Below, in pieces: positions 9,303-18,600 of a DNA stretch of 64,000 nucleotides. A model generated the notes under the pieces. The model did not search any database and was not told where the DNA came from. It saw nothing but the letters and a program-made list of their open reading frames with translations. The DNA lies in NCBI GenBank assembly GCA_965263225.1, contig CBDHHG010000020.1, forward strand, positions 1 to 64,000. The letters run 5' to 3'. How positions within the stretch are numbered: the first letter of the stretch is position 1; each line of letters opens with the position of its first letter. Made by a program: the position numbers and the translations under genes. This DNA comes from DT-111 sp965263225. GTDB taxonomy: Bacteria; Bacteroidota; Bacteroidia; Chitinophagales; Saprospiraceae.

Positions 9303-12300
9303 TCAAGAGGTTCTTTTCAGTTTAAGCCAACCTTCTCGAAACTGTTGTGGCTCATCGAATCGAGCCTGCAAATTGATCTTTCCGATATTTTCACCATAGG
9401 TGTCAAAAAAGGATTCCAAGCGTTCGACCAACTCAGGAGCAAATACAGCCACACCATTGAGTTCATACGTCCGGCGATCCTTAGAGGCAGCGGTGGCGAT
9501 GTTGGGGTTATCCGAATTTTCTACCAACCAATTGTTATCAATTAGTAACTGCCAAACATCAGTGGGAACAGGTATTTTTTCATGGAGTAAATCCTTACCG
9601 ATGATTCGTGTTTGAGGAATTTCCCGCCAGGCGTCTTTCTGTTTTTCCAACCAAGACCATTCATACCCTCCTTCTTCTGGTAGAGGTAGTTCCAACTGTC
9701 TTTGCGGAGAGAGAATAGGAGCCGTAAGAAAAGTCACCTCAATATTCTTTAGGGCGGGTTTGTATTGATCTTCTGGAATATCGATGGCTTTTGTTGGCAA
9801 TATCCCACTGGTGACATGCACCTTTGCCCTGGGATCAACCAACATGATAAAAGAGCGGGCGGGCCCATCAATTGACAGATCGAAATTAATCCCTGCATTG
9901 GGAGATAAATAGGTTATGATTTGATCCTCGTCATTGGAGTCAGCAATTTGGCTATAGAAGGTTTCACTGAGTCCTTCGGCTTCCTCTTCCCAATATCCCA
10001 ACAAGCCGTCATTCAATTGATGGTGCTCTCCGAGTCGCATGGGAAAGGCTACCTTCGTAAAATTATCGTGTGTCTTAGGCCACCCCTCGAGTTCTTGCAA
10101 ATAGTTATTCCACCCCTGATGGAAAGCTGGTGCTCCTCTCAATTGTAGATCCAGGAATGCTCTGACTATGGCAATAGGACGCCCCATCAGTAAGGCAATA
10201 TCTAAATGTCGAGCAAAATTTTCAGGCTCAATATTTTCAAAGGCGCTATCGATGGCATCCATGAAGTTTTCTAGATAAGTTGCCGGCAAAGCCTCAGCTG
10301 GCTTTTCCTTTTGCAATCGGGCAATTCGCCGCTGGCTATCCAATTGCTTCAGGTAGAGGTATTGTACTACCCGCTTGAGATAGGGGTTCTGAATAGACGC
10401 AATTGACCCGACCGTAGTGCTACCGGGCGCCGCTTGCCAAATGGCATCTGGGACCAGGGTTATAGACCCTAAGGCGCTTCCATTTTGGTCATAAAACAAG
10501 AGACTGCGATCAAGGTGGTTCGACATTACCCACCCGCAAATGGGACTGGAAGCAGGAGAGTCATTCATTTCTTGCTCACCTAAGGATGCCGATAGCCATC
10601 TAAAGTTTAACCTCGCTGGCTGAGAAAGTCTAGGCATCAATTGTACCTCATGCGCTATGCGTTCCTCTTGTACGACGCGTAGCGGTTCACTTGGAATCAA
10701 ATTGGGTGTCACTATATCCTGAGCTTGCCCAAAACGATCTACTAGCCTGAGTTTTAACACCTTCAAACGACCACTTCGAATCGGATTAAAATCACTATCT
10801 ACTTCTGGTGCAACCCCCTTCTGCTTGCCTACTTTTCCACTAACCCTGGCTGCAAAGGATTGATAGGGTGCAAATCCAAGTGGGTCAGCAATATCTAGTT
10901 GGCGAGACTGATTCCGCATCAATAAAGCCTGATTAAATCCTCCTAAACGCTGCGAAAGCAGATCCCACTTTGCCAATTCCTCAAATGCCGTTATCATAGC
11001 CCCTGTCTTTTCGTCCACATCTGTGAGCATTTCTGGCCAAACAATCAAGCTTGCCAATTGCTCAGCTATCCAGTCTGATAAGCGTTGCCCATTCGTCTTG
11101 CTTACATCAGCAAGTGGCAAAGGTAACTCTATGCTGGATTTTTGTGCTTCCGTTCTAGCTACTACAAACAAGCCGTCGTCTCCATCCAGATGTTCAAGTA
11201 GCCAAGACCTGTTTTGATCACTAGTGGGCACAGTCTGTTTTTTGTAATACCAACGCGGCACCTGATCTTCCAACCATTGGATTAGATGCGTAGCCAGCTC
11301 TTTTTCAATTTGTAAACTGGCGCTATCAGTCAAATAAGATATGCCTTGGTATACATTAGCCCCCTTGACAAATTCCTTGTTACCTGGTAGCGGCTCCAAG
11401 TCGGCTGCCATTTCCTTAAGTTGATAGTGACGACCAATAAAATCAGTTTGGAAATGCTGATCTGGGTCAGACAAATTCCCCCCATCATCATCTGGAAAAA
11501 GCTCCACCTCCCATTCTAATAGGAAGGGCTCAAAAGTATTACCTCGCCATACCACTTTCTGTGCTTTATTGGTACTGTACAAGGTTTGTATGGCATTTGA
11601 AATATTATTGATTGCCGTTGAAGTCAGGACACTTTGCCCATTAAATTCTGTCGAGAGGATATGTGCCGCTACCTCCTGTTCTGTAGGGGATTGACGTCCT
11701 CTCACATCGGTCGAGTTGCGGGGTCTTACGAAAGTAAGTGCTGGATCGTTAGGCTCCCAAAACCTGGCACCAGGAACAGGCCTTAATACATAAAGCTTGT
11801 TGTTATCGATTAAACTTGGTTTTGCATTTTCCTGCTCAATTTGCGCTAGAAGAACCTGAATAGCTTCGGCTAGATGATGAGCCTTAGATTTAAAACCATT
11901 AGCGGCTGGCCCTGCGGAGGCTGCACGGATTCTACCACGGCTATCTGCTGCCAGTCGCAGTTGTCCCGCCGTCTTTATTTTTTGCTCTAACTTGTGCATT
12001 CCTTCGGCCTCTATATAACTGCGAGCCAAGTCCACATTGGGGAGTTTTCTACGGCTAAACTCAGCGGGGTAAGCAGCTTGCATATACTTATGCCAATCAA
12101 AAAAAAGTTGTTTTTGATAAGACTCTACCTCCAAGCGTGCATTTTCATACGCTTGTTGGGCCACATTAACAGGGTTTACATGGATGGTTTCTGGCAGGGT
12201 GTGCTGGATGTACTCCGCCTCTTGCTCCGCATTGGCCTTTTGCGTTTCCCTAGACTCCAATCTCACTGACCAGGCCTGACTACCTGGGATGGCTGTAAAG

Positions 12301-13793
12301 CCCTTTGTATGGCGTGCCTCCAAAAACTTAGGGCCTACATCAAGACTACTCTTCAATTGAGAGCCTAGTAATATAGATTCCACCTGATCTTCTACAATCG
12401 CTTTTTCATCTGTATGTTGCAGTCCGACAAAGGCAGCTAGAGAAGAAGTAGTTGAATGCCCAATTCCCACCTGCTGACTAAAATCAACATCTCTATCCAG
12501 GGCATTGTCCAACCTGATTTGTGCATGAAAATAGGTTTGCTTGCTTAGCTCTGTTACCAGCGTCTCTAGCACTTCCGCTTTTTTTTCTTTCAATTGATTA
12601 ATGTCCAGTGGTAAACTCCAATTCAATTCGCTTTTAACCGAATCGACCAATTGCTGTAAAAAGAGGGCTCTGAATTCTGCTTGCAATTTCTTGTTAGTTA
12701 CAGCATTTGCCCTGACTTTCCCTCGTAAAAACTTTGTTATCAACTGCTTTACAACTGCCGGATCAGTAGTAGTTTTCGCTAGAGTAGCAGTAGTAGGATC
12801 ATATTTTTCCATTAACGATAGGACCGATTGGTCACTGACGAGCCAATTCCCATCCGTATCTATCTGTTGTTGTAAGTAGTTTTGTACGCTAAAAAAAAGC
12901 GGATTATTGGAAGGATTACTATAGAAACCTACCACTTCATATTCAAGTCTTCCATCTGGCGGAGCAATACTTTCTGCATCATGAAACCCGAAAAGTGTGT
13001 GACTATTGGGGTAAAATGCTGCAAAAGTGGGTTCGCGATACCCTACAGCCCCGGACTGAGGATCGTATCCCATTGCCGTGAGATAAGCCAAGTACTGATC
13101 CCGATTTTCATCAAACATAGTCCAACTTTCATCGAACGGCAATTTCCGGCCCAAGTATCGAAAAGGTGGAGTCTTGGATAAAGGACTAGCATAAGGTATA
13201 TTGATACTAGTATTGGCTACATCGTCGCTTACTGGGTGGAGGTAATTACTTTCGATCATCCACTTCTGTGTGATCACACCGTGCGTTCGACGAATAATAA
13301 GCCAACGGTCTGGTACTGCTGGAAAAGAAGTCCCTTGGGGCTTTGAAAGTAAAGCCTCTATTGGTACCAACCATGCCGACCACTGTTCTCCGAGTGCAGC
13401 CGTCAAACGATCTTTTGGCGGGACGACACTGGCTATATCATCATTGATGGGTTTAATCCATACTTCTGCGATGAGATGTTCCCACAACTGATCCACCTCT
13501 TCAATCTGCAATCTTTCCAATTCCCACTTGTGAAGTAAAGTAGCACCTATTGCCTTATTCAGCGCTGTTGGAAGTGACCAATGCAGATGAACACCAGGCG
13601 CCAAGACTAAATTCTGATCTTCAAAAGGATGAAACCCAATAGACCTGCTCAGATAAGGAGTAGCTGGATTAAAGTCCCTCTTACCATCCGTATAAGGCAG
13701 TCGTCGAAAGTCTGCAGTTGCCGCATGTACTACTTTCTCCTGGTCTAGGTATAAGGCCTCTACCGCAAGTGGTAGAGCAACAATTTGCGCCAT
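9303..13793 (-). CDS. Giant conserved protein of unknown function (1496 aa)
   Basis: The product begins MAQIVALPLAVEALYLD. The ATG at 13793 is chosen over in-frame ATGs up to 13832 because the longer leader (MLMRCQFIRKKSI) looks non-coding. There is no signal peptide or membrane segment. Two motifs stand out: GVHLHWSLPTAL (residues about 70-85) and PDRWLIIRRTHG (about 165-180). I recall both from other very large uncharacterised bacterial proteins, but I cannot name a domain. The middle contains long helical, Gln/Glu-rich stretches; the last third is beta-rich. It is the first gene of the co-oriented block and has a structured 5' region. It could be a shell, baseplate or toxin-like subunit; nothing in the sequence decides this. 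Confidence 0.7.
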   Translation of the reverse strand: MAQIVALPLAVEALYLDQEKVVHAATADFRRLPYTDGKRDFNPATPYLSRSIGFHPFEDQNLVLAPGVHLHWSLPTALNKAIGATLLHKWELERLQIEEVDQLWEHLIAEVWIKPINDDIASVVPPKDRLTAALGEQWSAWLVPIEALLSKPQGTSFPAVPDRWLIIRRTHGVITQKWMIESNYLHPVSDDVANTSINIPYASPLSKTPPFRYLGRKLPFDESWTMFDENRDQYLAYLTAMGYDPQSGAVGYREPTFAAFYPNSHTLFGFHDAESIAPPDGRLEYEVVGFYSNPSNNPLFFSVQNYLQQQIDTDGNWLVSDQSVLSLMEKYDPTTATLAKTTTDPAVVKQLITKFLRGKVRANAVTNKKLQAEFRALFLQQLVDSVKSELNWSLPLDINQLKEKKAEVLETLVTELSKQTYFHAQIRLDNALDRDVDFSQQVGIGHSTTSSLAAFVGLQHTDEKAIVEDQVESILLGSQLKSSLDVGPKFLEARHTKGFTAIPGSQAWSVRLESRETQKANAEQEAEYIQHTLPETIHVNPVNVAQQAYENARLEVESYQKQLFFDWHKYMQAAYPAEFSRRKLPNVDLARSYIEAEGMHKLEQKIKTAGQLRLAADSRGRIRAASAGPAANGFKSKAHHLAEAIQVLLAQIEQENAKPSLIDNNKLYVLRPVPGARFWEPNDPALTFVRPRNSTDVRGRQSPTEQEVAAHILSTEFNGQSVLTSTAINNISNAIQTLYSTNKAQKVVWRGNTFEPFLLEWEVELFPDDDGGNLSDPDQHFQTDFIGRHYQLKEMAADLEPLPGNKEFVKGANVYQGISYLTDSASLQIEKELATHLIQWLEDQVPRWYYKKQTVPTSDQNRSWLLEHLDGDDGLFVVARTEAQKSSIELPLPLADVSKTNGQRLSDWIAEQLASLIVWPEMLTDVDEKTGAMITAFEELAKWDLLSQRLGGFNQALLMRNQSRQLDIADPLGFAPYQSFAARVSGKVGKQKGVAPEVDSDFNPIRSGRLKVLKLRLVDRFGQAQDIVTPNLIPSEPLRVVQEERIAHEVQLMPRLSQPARLNFRWLSASLGEQEMNDSPASSPICGWVMSNHLDRSLLFYDQNGSALGSITLVPDAIWQAAPGSTTVGSIASIQNPYLKRVVQYLYLKQLDSQRRIARLQKEKPAEALPATYLENFMDAIDSAFENIEPENFARHLDIALLMGRPIAIVRAFLDLQLRGAPAFHQGWNNYLQELEGWPKTHDNFTKVAFPMRLGEHHQLNDGLLGYWEEEAEGLSETFYSQIADSNDEDQIITYLSPNAGINFDLSIDGPARSFIMLVDPRAKVHVTSGILPTKAIDIPEDQYKPALKNIEVTFLTAPILSPQRQLELPLPEEGGYEWSWLEKQKDAWREIPQTRIIGKDLLHEKIPVPTDVWQLLIDNNWLVENSDNPNIATAASKDRRTYELNGVAVFAPELVERLESFFDTYGENIGKINLQARFDEPQQFREGWLKLKRTS

Positions 13794-13829
13794 AATACTC
13801 TTTTTTCTAATGAACTGACACCTCATAAG

Positions 13830-13928
13830 CATAGGGTGTCACTATTCATAATGAGGGAATAGGCTATCAATATGGCTCCATGGATAGCCATGCTATATCC
13901 ATACGATTTTCTTGTGCATCACCCTATG
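13830..13928 (-). promoter_or_regulatory. Nested inverted repeats in the leader of the giant-protein block
   Basis: Nine-bp arms catagggtg (13830-13838) and caccctatg (13920-13928) are exact inverse complements 81 nt apart. Inside them lies a second pair, atggct (13872-13877) and agccat (13886-13891). The structure starts 37 nt upstream of the ATG at 13793 and would be in the transcript leader if transcription starts further upstream. A regulatory RNA structure or protein-binding sites are possible; no known riboswitch was recognised. Confidence 0.35.
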
Positions 13929-14147
13929 GCCATGCATGAGATCGCGGTATCGAACTAAGAAGACTTTTATAGAGATATGATGTACGGTTACGTTCCTTAT
14001 CTATCTGCACCGTATTCTATCCACAAATGAATGGAATCGTGTCCAAATATGGTCCGAGGAAAGTAATCACTAAATAGGTACTTGAGCAATAAATCTCACT
14101 CGTAATACATACAAAATAAAGATAATATAAACCCTTTTGCCATTCAA

Positions 14148-14163
14148 CCACATTATAATGTGG
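14148..14163. promoter_or_regulatory. Perfect 16-bp palindrome, possible operator
   Basis: ccacattataatgtgg reads the same on both strands without a mismatch. It lies 355 nt upstream of the 1496-aa gene and 134 nt beyond the stop of the enolase-family gene, in AT-rich intergenic DNA. Such a dyad fits a dimeric regulator site. The regulator is unknown. Confidence 0.4.
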
Positions 14164-14296
14164 AATTGATAGTATAGCCCAAAAAAAATCGTAAAAAGAG
14201 CTTGGTGAGCATCATTAACCTGCCATCCATTGATGATGAGCAGCAAATTTTCTGCTATACCTTGTGGGACCTTACAGTAAAGGCCTACCTTTTTAA

Positions 14297-15481
14297 CTAG
14301 ACACTGAGCCTTTTCATCATCCCCTCAAAGCGATAAGATTGGAAACTTCGCTGGTGTACCGTGTAGGACTCCAGTAGATCTTTGTTCAGTCCCTGAGAGA
14401 AACCCATTTGTTGAAAGACATCCACTGGGTCTAAGCATCCTTTGTAGTCCTGTTGCAAGGAAGGCTGAAGAATATCTCTCTCCAGCAACATCTCTCCTAG
14501 TGCACCTTCATTCGCACTCATGGGGCCAGCTAACTTAGTCAAAACCAAACCCGCTATGGTCAATAGACTCGTCTCTCCAAAATGTGCTCCCAATTGACAA
14601 GACACCCCATTTTCCGTGGCCAGTTGGTATATTTCTAGAGCTGAGAAAATCCCTCCTAATTTGGAGATTTTGAGGTTAAAATGATTCCCAATCTGATGCG
14701 TCACGAAATGTTGAGCATCTTCAAGGGTTAAGAGAGACTCATCTACCATGATCTTGGCTTCCGTGCCGAATCGTTGCGTCAGCAACTGTAGCCCGGCTTT
14801 CTCTTCCGATGGCAAGGGTTGCTCGAAAGAGTATACTCCCAGGTCTAAGAAGGTGGGAATAAAGGATAGTGCCTGCTCTAGTGTCCATCCGGCATTTACA
14901 TCTACACGAATAGCCAAGGCATCGCCAAAGCAAGCTCGCAGCAGTCTTATATTCTCTACATTATCTGCTAGCTGATCACTAGCCTTAAGCTTTACACTCA
15001 CTGGCCGCAGATGCTGTATTCGTTCCAGTAGCTTGGCCAGCTTAGCTGGCTTGAACATGGGGATGACCTGGCTGTACTGAATAGCGGAGCTTACAGCTGG
15101 CAATGGAAACAGTTCGGCTAGGCTACGCTGCTTGACCTGACAAAGGAGATCGATGCCGGCGAGTTCCAGGGCACAAAGGGTGGAGGGACCTACACCAAGT
15201 TGCCGCCATTGGGCTAACTGTCGTTGCCAGTCCTCCAGCCTTTCCAGCCTGAGATCAGCCAGTTGAGGAGCAATGCCCCGCAAGTCCCTTTCCATACTTT
15301 GCATGCTTTCACCCGTAACGTACATTCGTGGACAGGCCTCGCCAAATCCTACCAGCCCCTCGGTCGTATATAATTCCACGATTGCTGAGGAAGAGGAATG
15401 GCTAGCGCGATTATTCGACTGGGCAAACTGAAAGCGTAATGGGATATTTACCTCCCGAAAAAGAACTTTGCTGATCTTCAT
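14297..15481 (-). CDS. Enolase-superfamily enzyme (muconate cycloisomerase / dipeptide epimerase subgroup)
   Basis: The 394-aa protein has the capping domain and barrel of the mandelate racemase/muconate lactonising subgroup. The catalytic and metal residues can be placed from the ATG at 15481: the KxK pair Lys164/Lys166 (VKLKA), metal ligands Asp194 (RVDVNAGW), Glu220 (FEQPL) and Asp247 (VDESL), and a second base lysine around 271-274 (NLKISKLGG). Family enzymes abstract a proton alpha to a carboxylate; typical products are cis,cis-muconate lactones, o-succinylbenzoate or epimerised dipeptides. No menaquinone or aromatic-catabolism genes flank it, so the reaction is open. Upstream in-frame codons to 15547 are less likely, as MKISKVLFREV is a typical start. 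Confidence 0.85.
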   Translation of the reverse strand: MKISKVLFREVNIPLRFQFAQSNNRASHSSSSAIVELYTTEGLVGFGEACPRMYVTGESMQSMERDLRGIAPQLADLRLERLEDWQRQLAQWRQLGVGPSTLCALELAGIDLLCQVKQRSLAELFPLPAVSSAIQYSQVIPMFKPAKLAKLLERIQHLRPVSVKLKASDQLADNVENIRLLRACFGDALAIRVDVNAGWTLEQALSFIPTFLDLGVYSFEQPLPSEEKAGLQLLTQRFGTEAKIMVDESLLTLEDAQHFVTHQIGNHFNLKISKLGGIFSALEIYQLATENGVSCQLGAHFGETSLLTIAGLVLTKLAGPMSANEGALGEMLLERDILQPSLQQDYKGCLDPVDVFQQMGFSQGLNKDLLESYTVHQRSFQSYRFEGMMKRLSV

Positions 15482-15617
15482 ATGAAGTGAATATGGGTTA
15501 GAAGCCGCTGCAAAGTTGCAATAAAAGATGAAGGTGGACAACCACATGAAAGGGGGGTCCGATGAGCACTGGGCTTATCTGGTCCGTTGGGCAGTAGCTT
15601 CTCACCTGATTCTTTCC

Positions 15618-18600
15618 TTAGGGCGTAATACCAAAATGCTTCTCCATCAATTGTTCCCACTCCCGAGCATCCTCCTCATTGAAAATACCTCCATACTGCC
15701 TCAACAGAGCCACCTCTTCTTCCTGTAAGCCCGACTTTGGATGCAGCCCCCGAAAATCACACCCTTGAACCAATAATCCGGGGATATTAGGTAGAGTCAT
15801 TCGGCATTCGCCAGTTTGGGCATCCCATATTTTGGCTGTTCTATCGTGCGATCCGGTGAGGAGGCGCGACCCATCCGGGCTAAAGACCGTACTTCTGACC
15901 GGGGACGTATGGCCCTGAAGGGTCAGGATACACTTACCGGTATAGGCATCCCATACCTTGGCCGTTTGGTCGGACGATCCAGTGAGGATGCGGTCCCCAT
16001 CAGGGCTAAAGGCCGTACTACTGACCCAATACGAATGACCCTGAAGGGTCATCATGCACTTTCCCGTATGGGCATCCCAGACCTTGGCTGTGCTGTCGGA
16101 CGATCCAGTGAGGATGCGGTCCCCATCAGGGCTAAAGGCCGTACTACTGACCGAGTCCGAATGGCCCTGAAGAGTCAGGAGACACTCACCCGTATAGGCA
16201 TCCCAGACCTTGGCTGTGCTGTCGTTCGATCCGGTGAGGATGCGGTCCCCATCAGGGCTAAAGGCCGTACTCCAAACCGCGTCCGAATGGCCCTGAAGGG
16301 TCAGAAGACACTTCCCAGTATCGGCATCCCAAACCTTGGCCGTGTTGTCTAACGATCCGGTGAGGATGCGGTCCCCATCAGAGCTAAAGGCCATACCCCA
16401 GATCGAGTACGAATGGTCCTGAAGAGTCAGGAGACACTCCCCCGTATGGGCATCCCAGACCTTGGCCGTTTGGTCACGCGATCCAGTTAGGATGCGGTCC
16501 CCATCAGGGCTAAAGGCCGTACTACTGACCGAGGCCAAATGGCCCTGAAGGGTCAGAAGACACTTCCCAGTATGGGCATCCCAGACCTTGGCCGTGTTGT
16601 CTAACGATCCGGTGAGGATGCGGTCCCCATCAGGGCTAAAGGCCGTACTACTGACCGAGTCCGAATGGCCCTGAAGGGTCAGAAGACACTTCCCAGTATG
16701 GGCATCCCAGACCTTGGCCGTGTTGTCTAACGATCCGGTAAGGATGCGGTCCCCATCAGGGCTAAAGGCCGTACTACTGACCCAGTACGAATGACCCTGA
16801 AGGGTCAGAAGACACTCACCCGTATGGGCATCCCAGACCTTGGCCGTTTGGTCACGCGATCCGGTGAGGATGCGGTCCCCATCAGGGCTAAAGGCCGTAC
16901 TACTGACCCAGTACGAATGACCCTGAAGGGTCAGGAGACACTCACCCGTATGGGCATCCCAGACCTTGGCCGTTTGGTCACCCGATCCGGTGAGGATGCG
17001 GTCCCCATCAGGGCTAAAGACCGTACTCAAGATCAAGCCCGAACGGCTTTCAAGGGTTAGGAGGCAAGTACCGGTCTGGGCATCCCAAACCTTGGCCGTC
17101 TGGTCGTCCGATCCGGTGAGGATGCGGTCCCCATCAGGGCTAAAGGCCGTACTACTGACCCAGTACGAATGACCCTGAAGGGTCAGAAGACACTCACCCG
17201 TATGGGCATCCCAGACCTTGGCCGTCTGGTCGTCCGATCCGGTGAGGATGCGGTCCCCATCAGGGCTAAAGGCCGTACTACTGACCGAGTCCGAATGGCC
17301 CTGAAGAGTCAGAAGACACTCACCCGTATGGGCATCCCAGACCTTGGCCGTTTGGTCATACGATCCAGTGAGGATACGCAACCCATCCGGGCTATAGGAC
17401 GTACTATTGATCGAGGCCGAATGCCCCTGAAGGATCAGGAGACACTTCCCCGTATGGGCATCCCAGACCCTGGCCGTTTGGTCGTTCGATCCGGTGAGGA
17501 TGCGGTCCCCATCAGGGCTAAAGGCCGTACTATTGATCGAGGCCGAATGGCCCTGTGGGAATAGATCTTCGGCAGTGATGCTTCCGTTCGACAACTGCAT
17601 ACTCAGGCCAGGTCTAGCAGCCCGATAGCCATTCAAATAAAAACCTTGCAGGTTTAGATCTTGTAGTTGGGCACCGCTTAATTCATCTCGCTGTTCCGTC
17701 CAAATGGTCAAAATATTCCAGAGCGTATAGCCCAATTTCTCTTGATCAAAAATACCTCGGCAGGATTCCAGCAAGTCCGTAAGGTGATTGTTTAGCAAAA
17801 ATTGGCCCTCACTCCACTGCCATTTCTTCACTTTTGGATTCCAAGCTATTTTGTTGGTATGTTCCCCTTCTAGTTCTCCTAATAATTGGCGAACATAAAT
17901 GTCCAAAGGGGCCAGACGTAGAACATCCGGCAATGTTTTCTTCTTCAGTGCTATTTGGATCTGATTCTGTACATGGCGAGCGGCAAAATAGTCCCGAAAG
18001 TTTTGGTGAAGAAAACGGTATTCTTCGTTATCATTCACCAACAGTACCAACTCTGTACAGCATACCTGATCTATGGATTCTTCCAGCAAATCCCAATCCT
18101 CTTTCTCTAGGAATTTCGATTTATCCATCTTCCGATAATCCCTGAAGACACGAAAAAAGTCATGGTTAATTAGCTCCTGGCAAGCATTGGTGAGCAAGGA
18201 TAGTAGACCTGGGCTATTCTCCATTTCGTCTTCTCCCATTGAAAACACCCCAGCTTGTTGCATTTGCCAAGCCAGGTAGGGCAATAGGTGTTCCAGGACA
18301 AAACGGCGATAGATCCTTTCCCTTGTTGCTGTGACATACTGTTCTTCAATTTTGATGCGATGTATACTTTCTACATTGTAGAGCAGTTCACCTGTACTGC
18401 TTATTTTTTCTTTGAGGAGTCTCTTTTCGAAGTAGCGTTTTGGAAGTTCACTCTGGGCAGCATAAAGGCTTAACATCATGGGGTTTCGCAATAGCTCTAA
18501 CAAGCGAGCATCAGTAGGCAAATCTCCTCGCAAGTAATCTGCGATTTGTACATTGGATAGAGACTGCAAATCTAGGCAGTGAAATGCCTGCCATTGATGG

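Larger units (their letters stand above)
13794..14296. other. 503-nt intergenic region with a structured leader and a palindrome
   Basis: No coding frame is supported here. The part next to the 1496-aa gene (13830-13928) holds nested inverted repeats, and a perfect 16-bp palindrome lies at 14148-14163. The stretch between is AT-rich and has no recognisable promoter pair of the type seen elsewhere in this window. It should contain the promoter of the giant-protein block. Confidence 0.6.

Noticed and set aside
1..13793. A contractile injection system or prophage
   Set aside because: No sheath, tube, baseplate wedge, AAA+ or structural phage gene is visible; only the fibre-like repeats point that way, so I keep it as a hypothesis.
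15792..17555. CRISPR-like periodic repeats
   Set aside because: The units are contiguous in-frame WD40 codons with no unique spacers, and no cas genes are present.
15816..17564. Several plus-strand open frames with repeated GIPDLGRLV-like segments
   Set aside because: They are antisense shadows of the WD40 array; the periodicity comes from the 126-bp coding repeats of the minus-strand gene.
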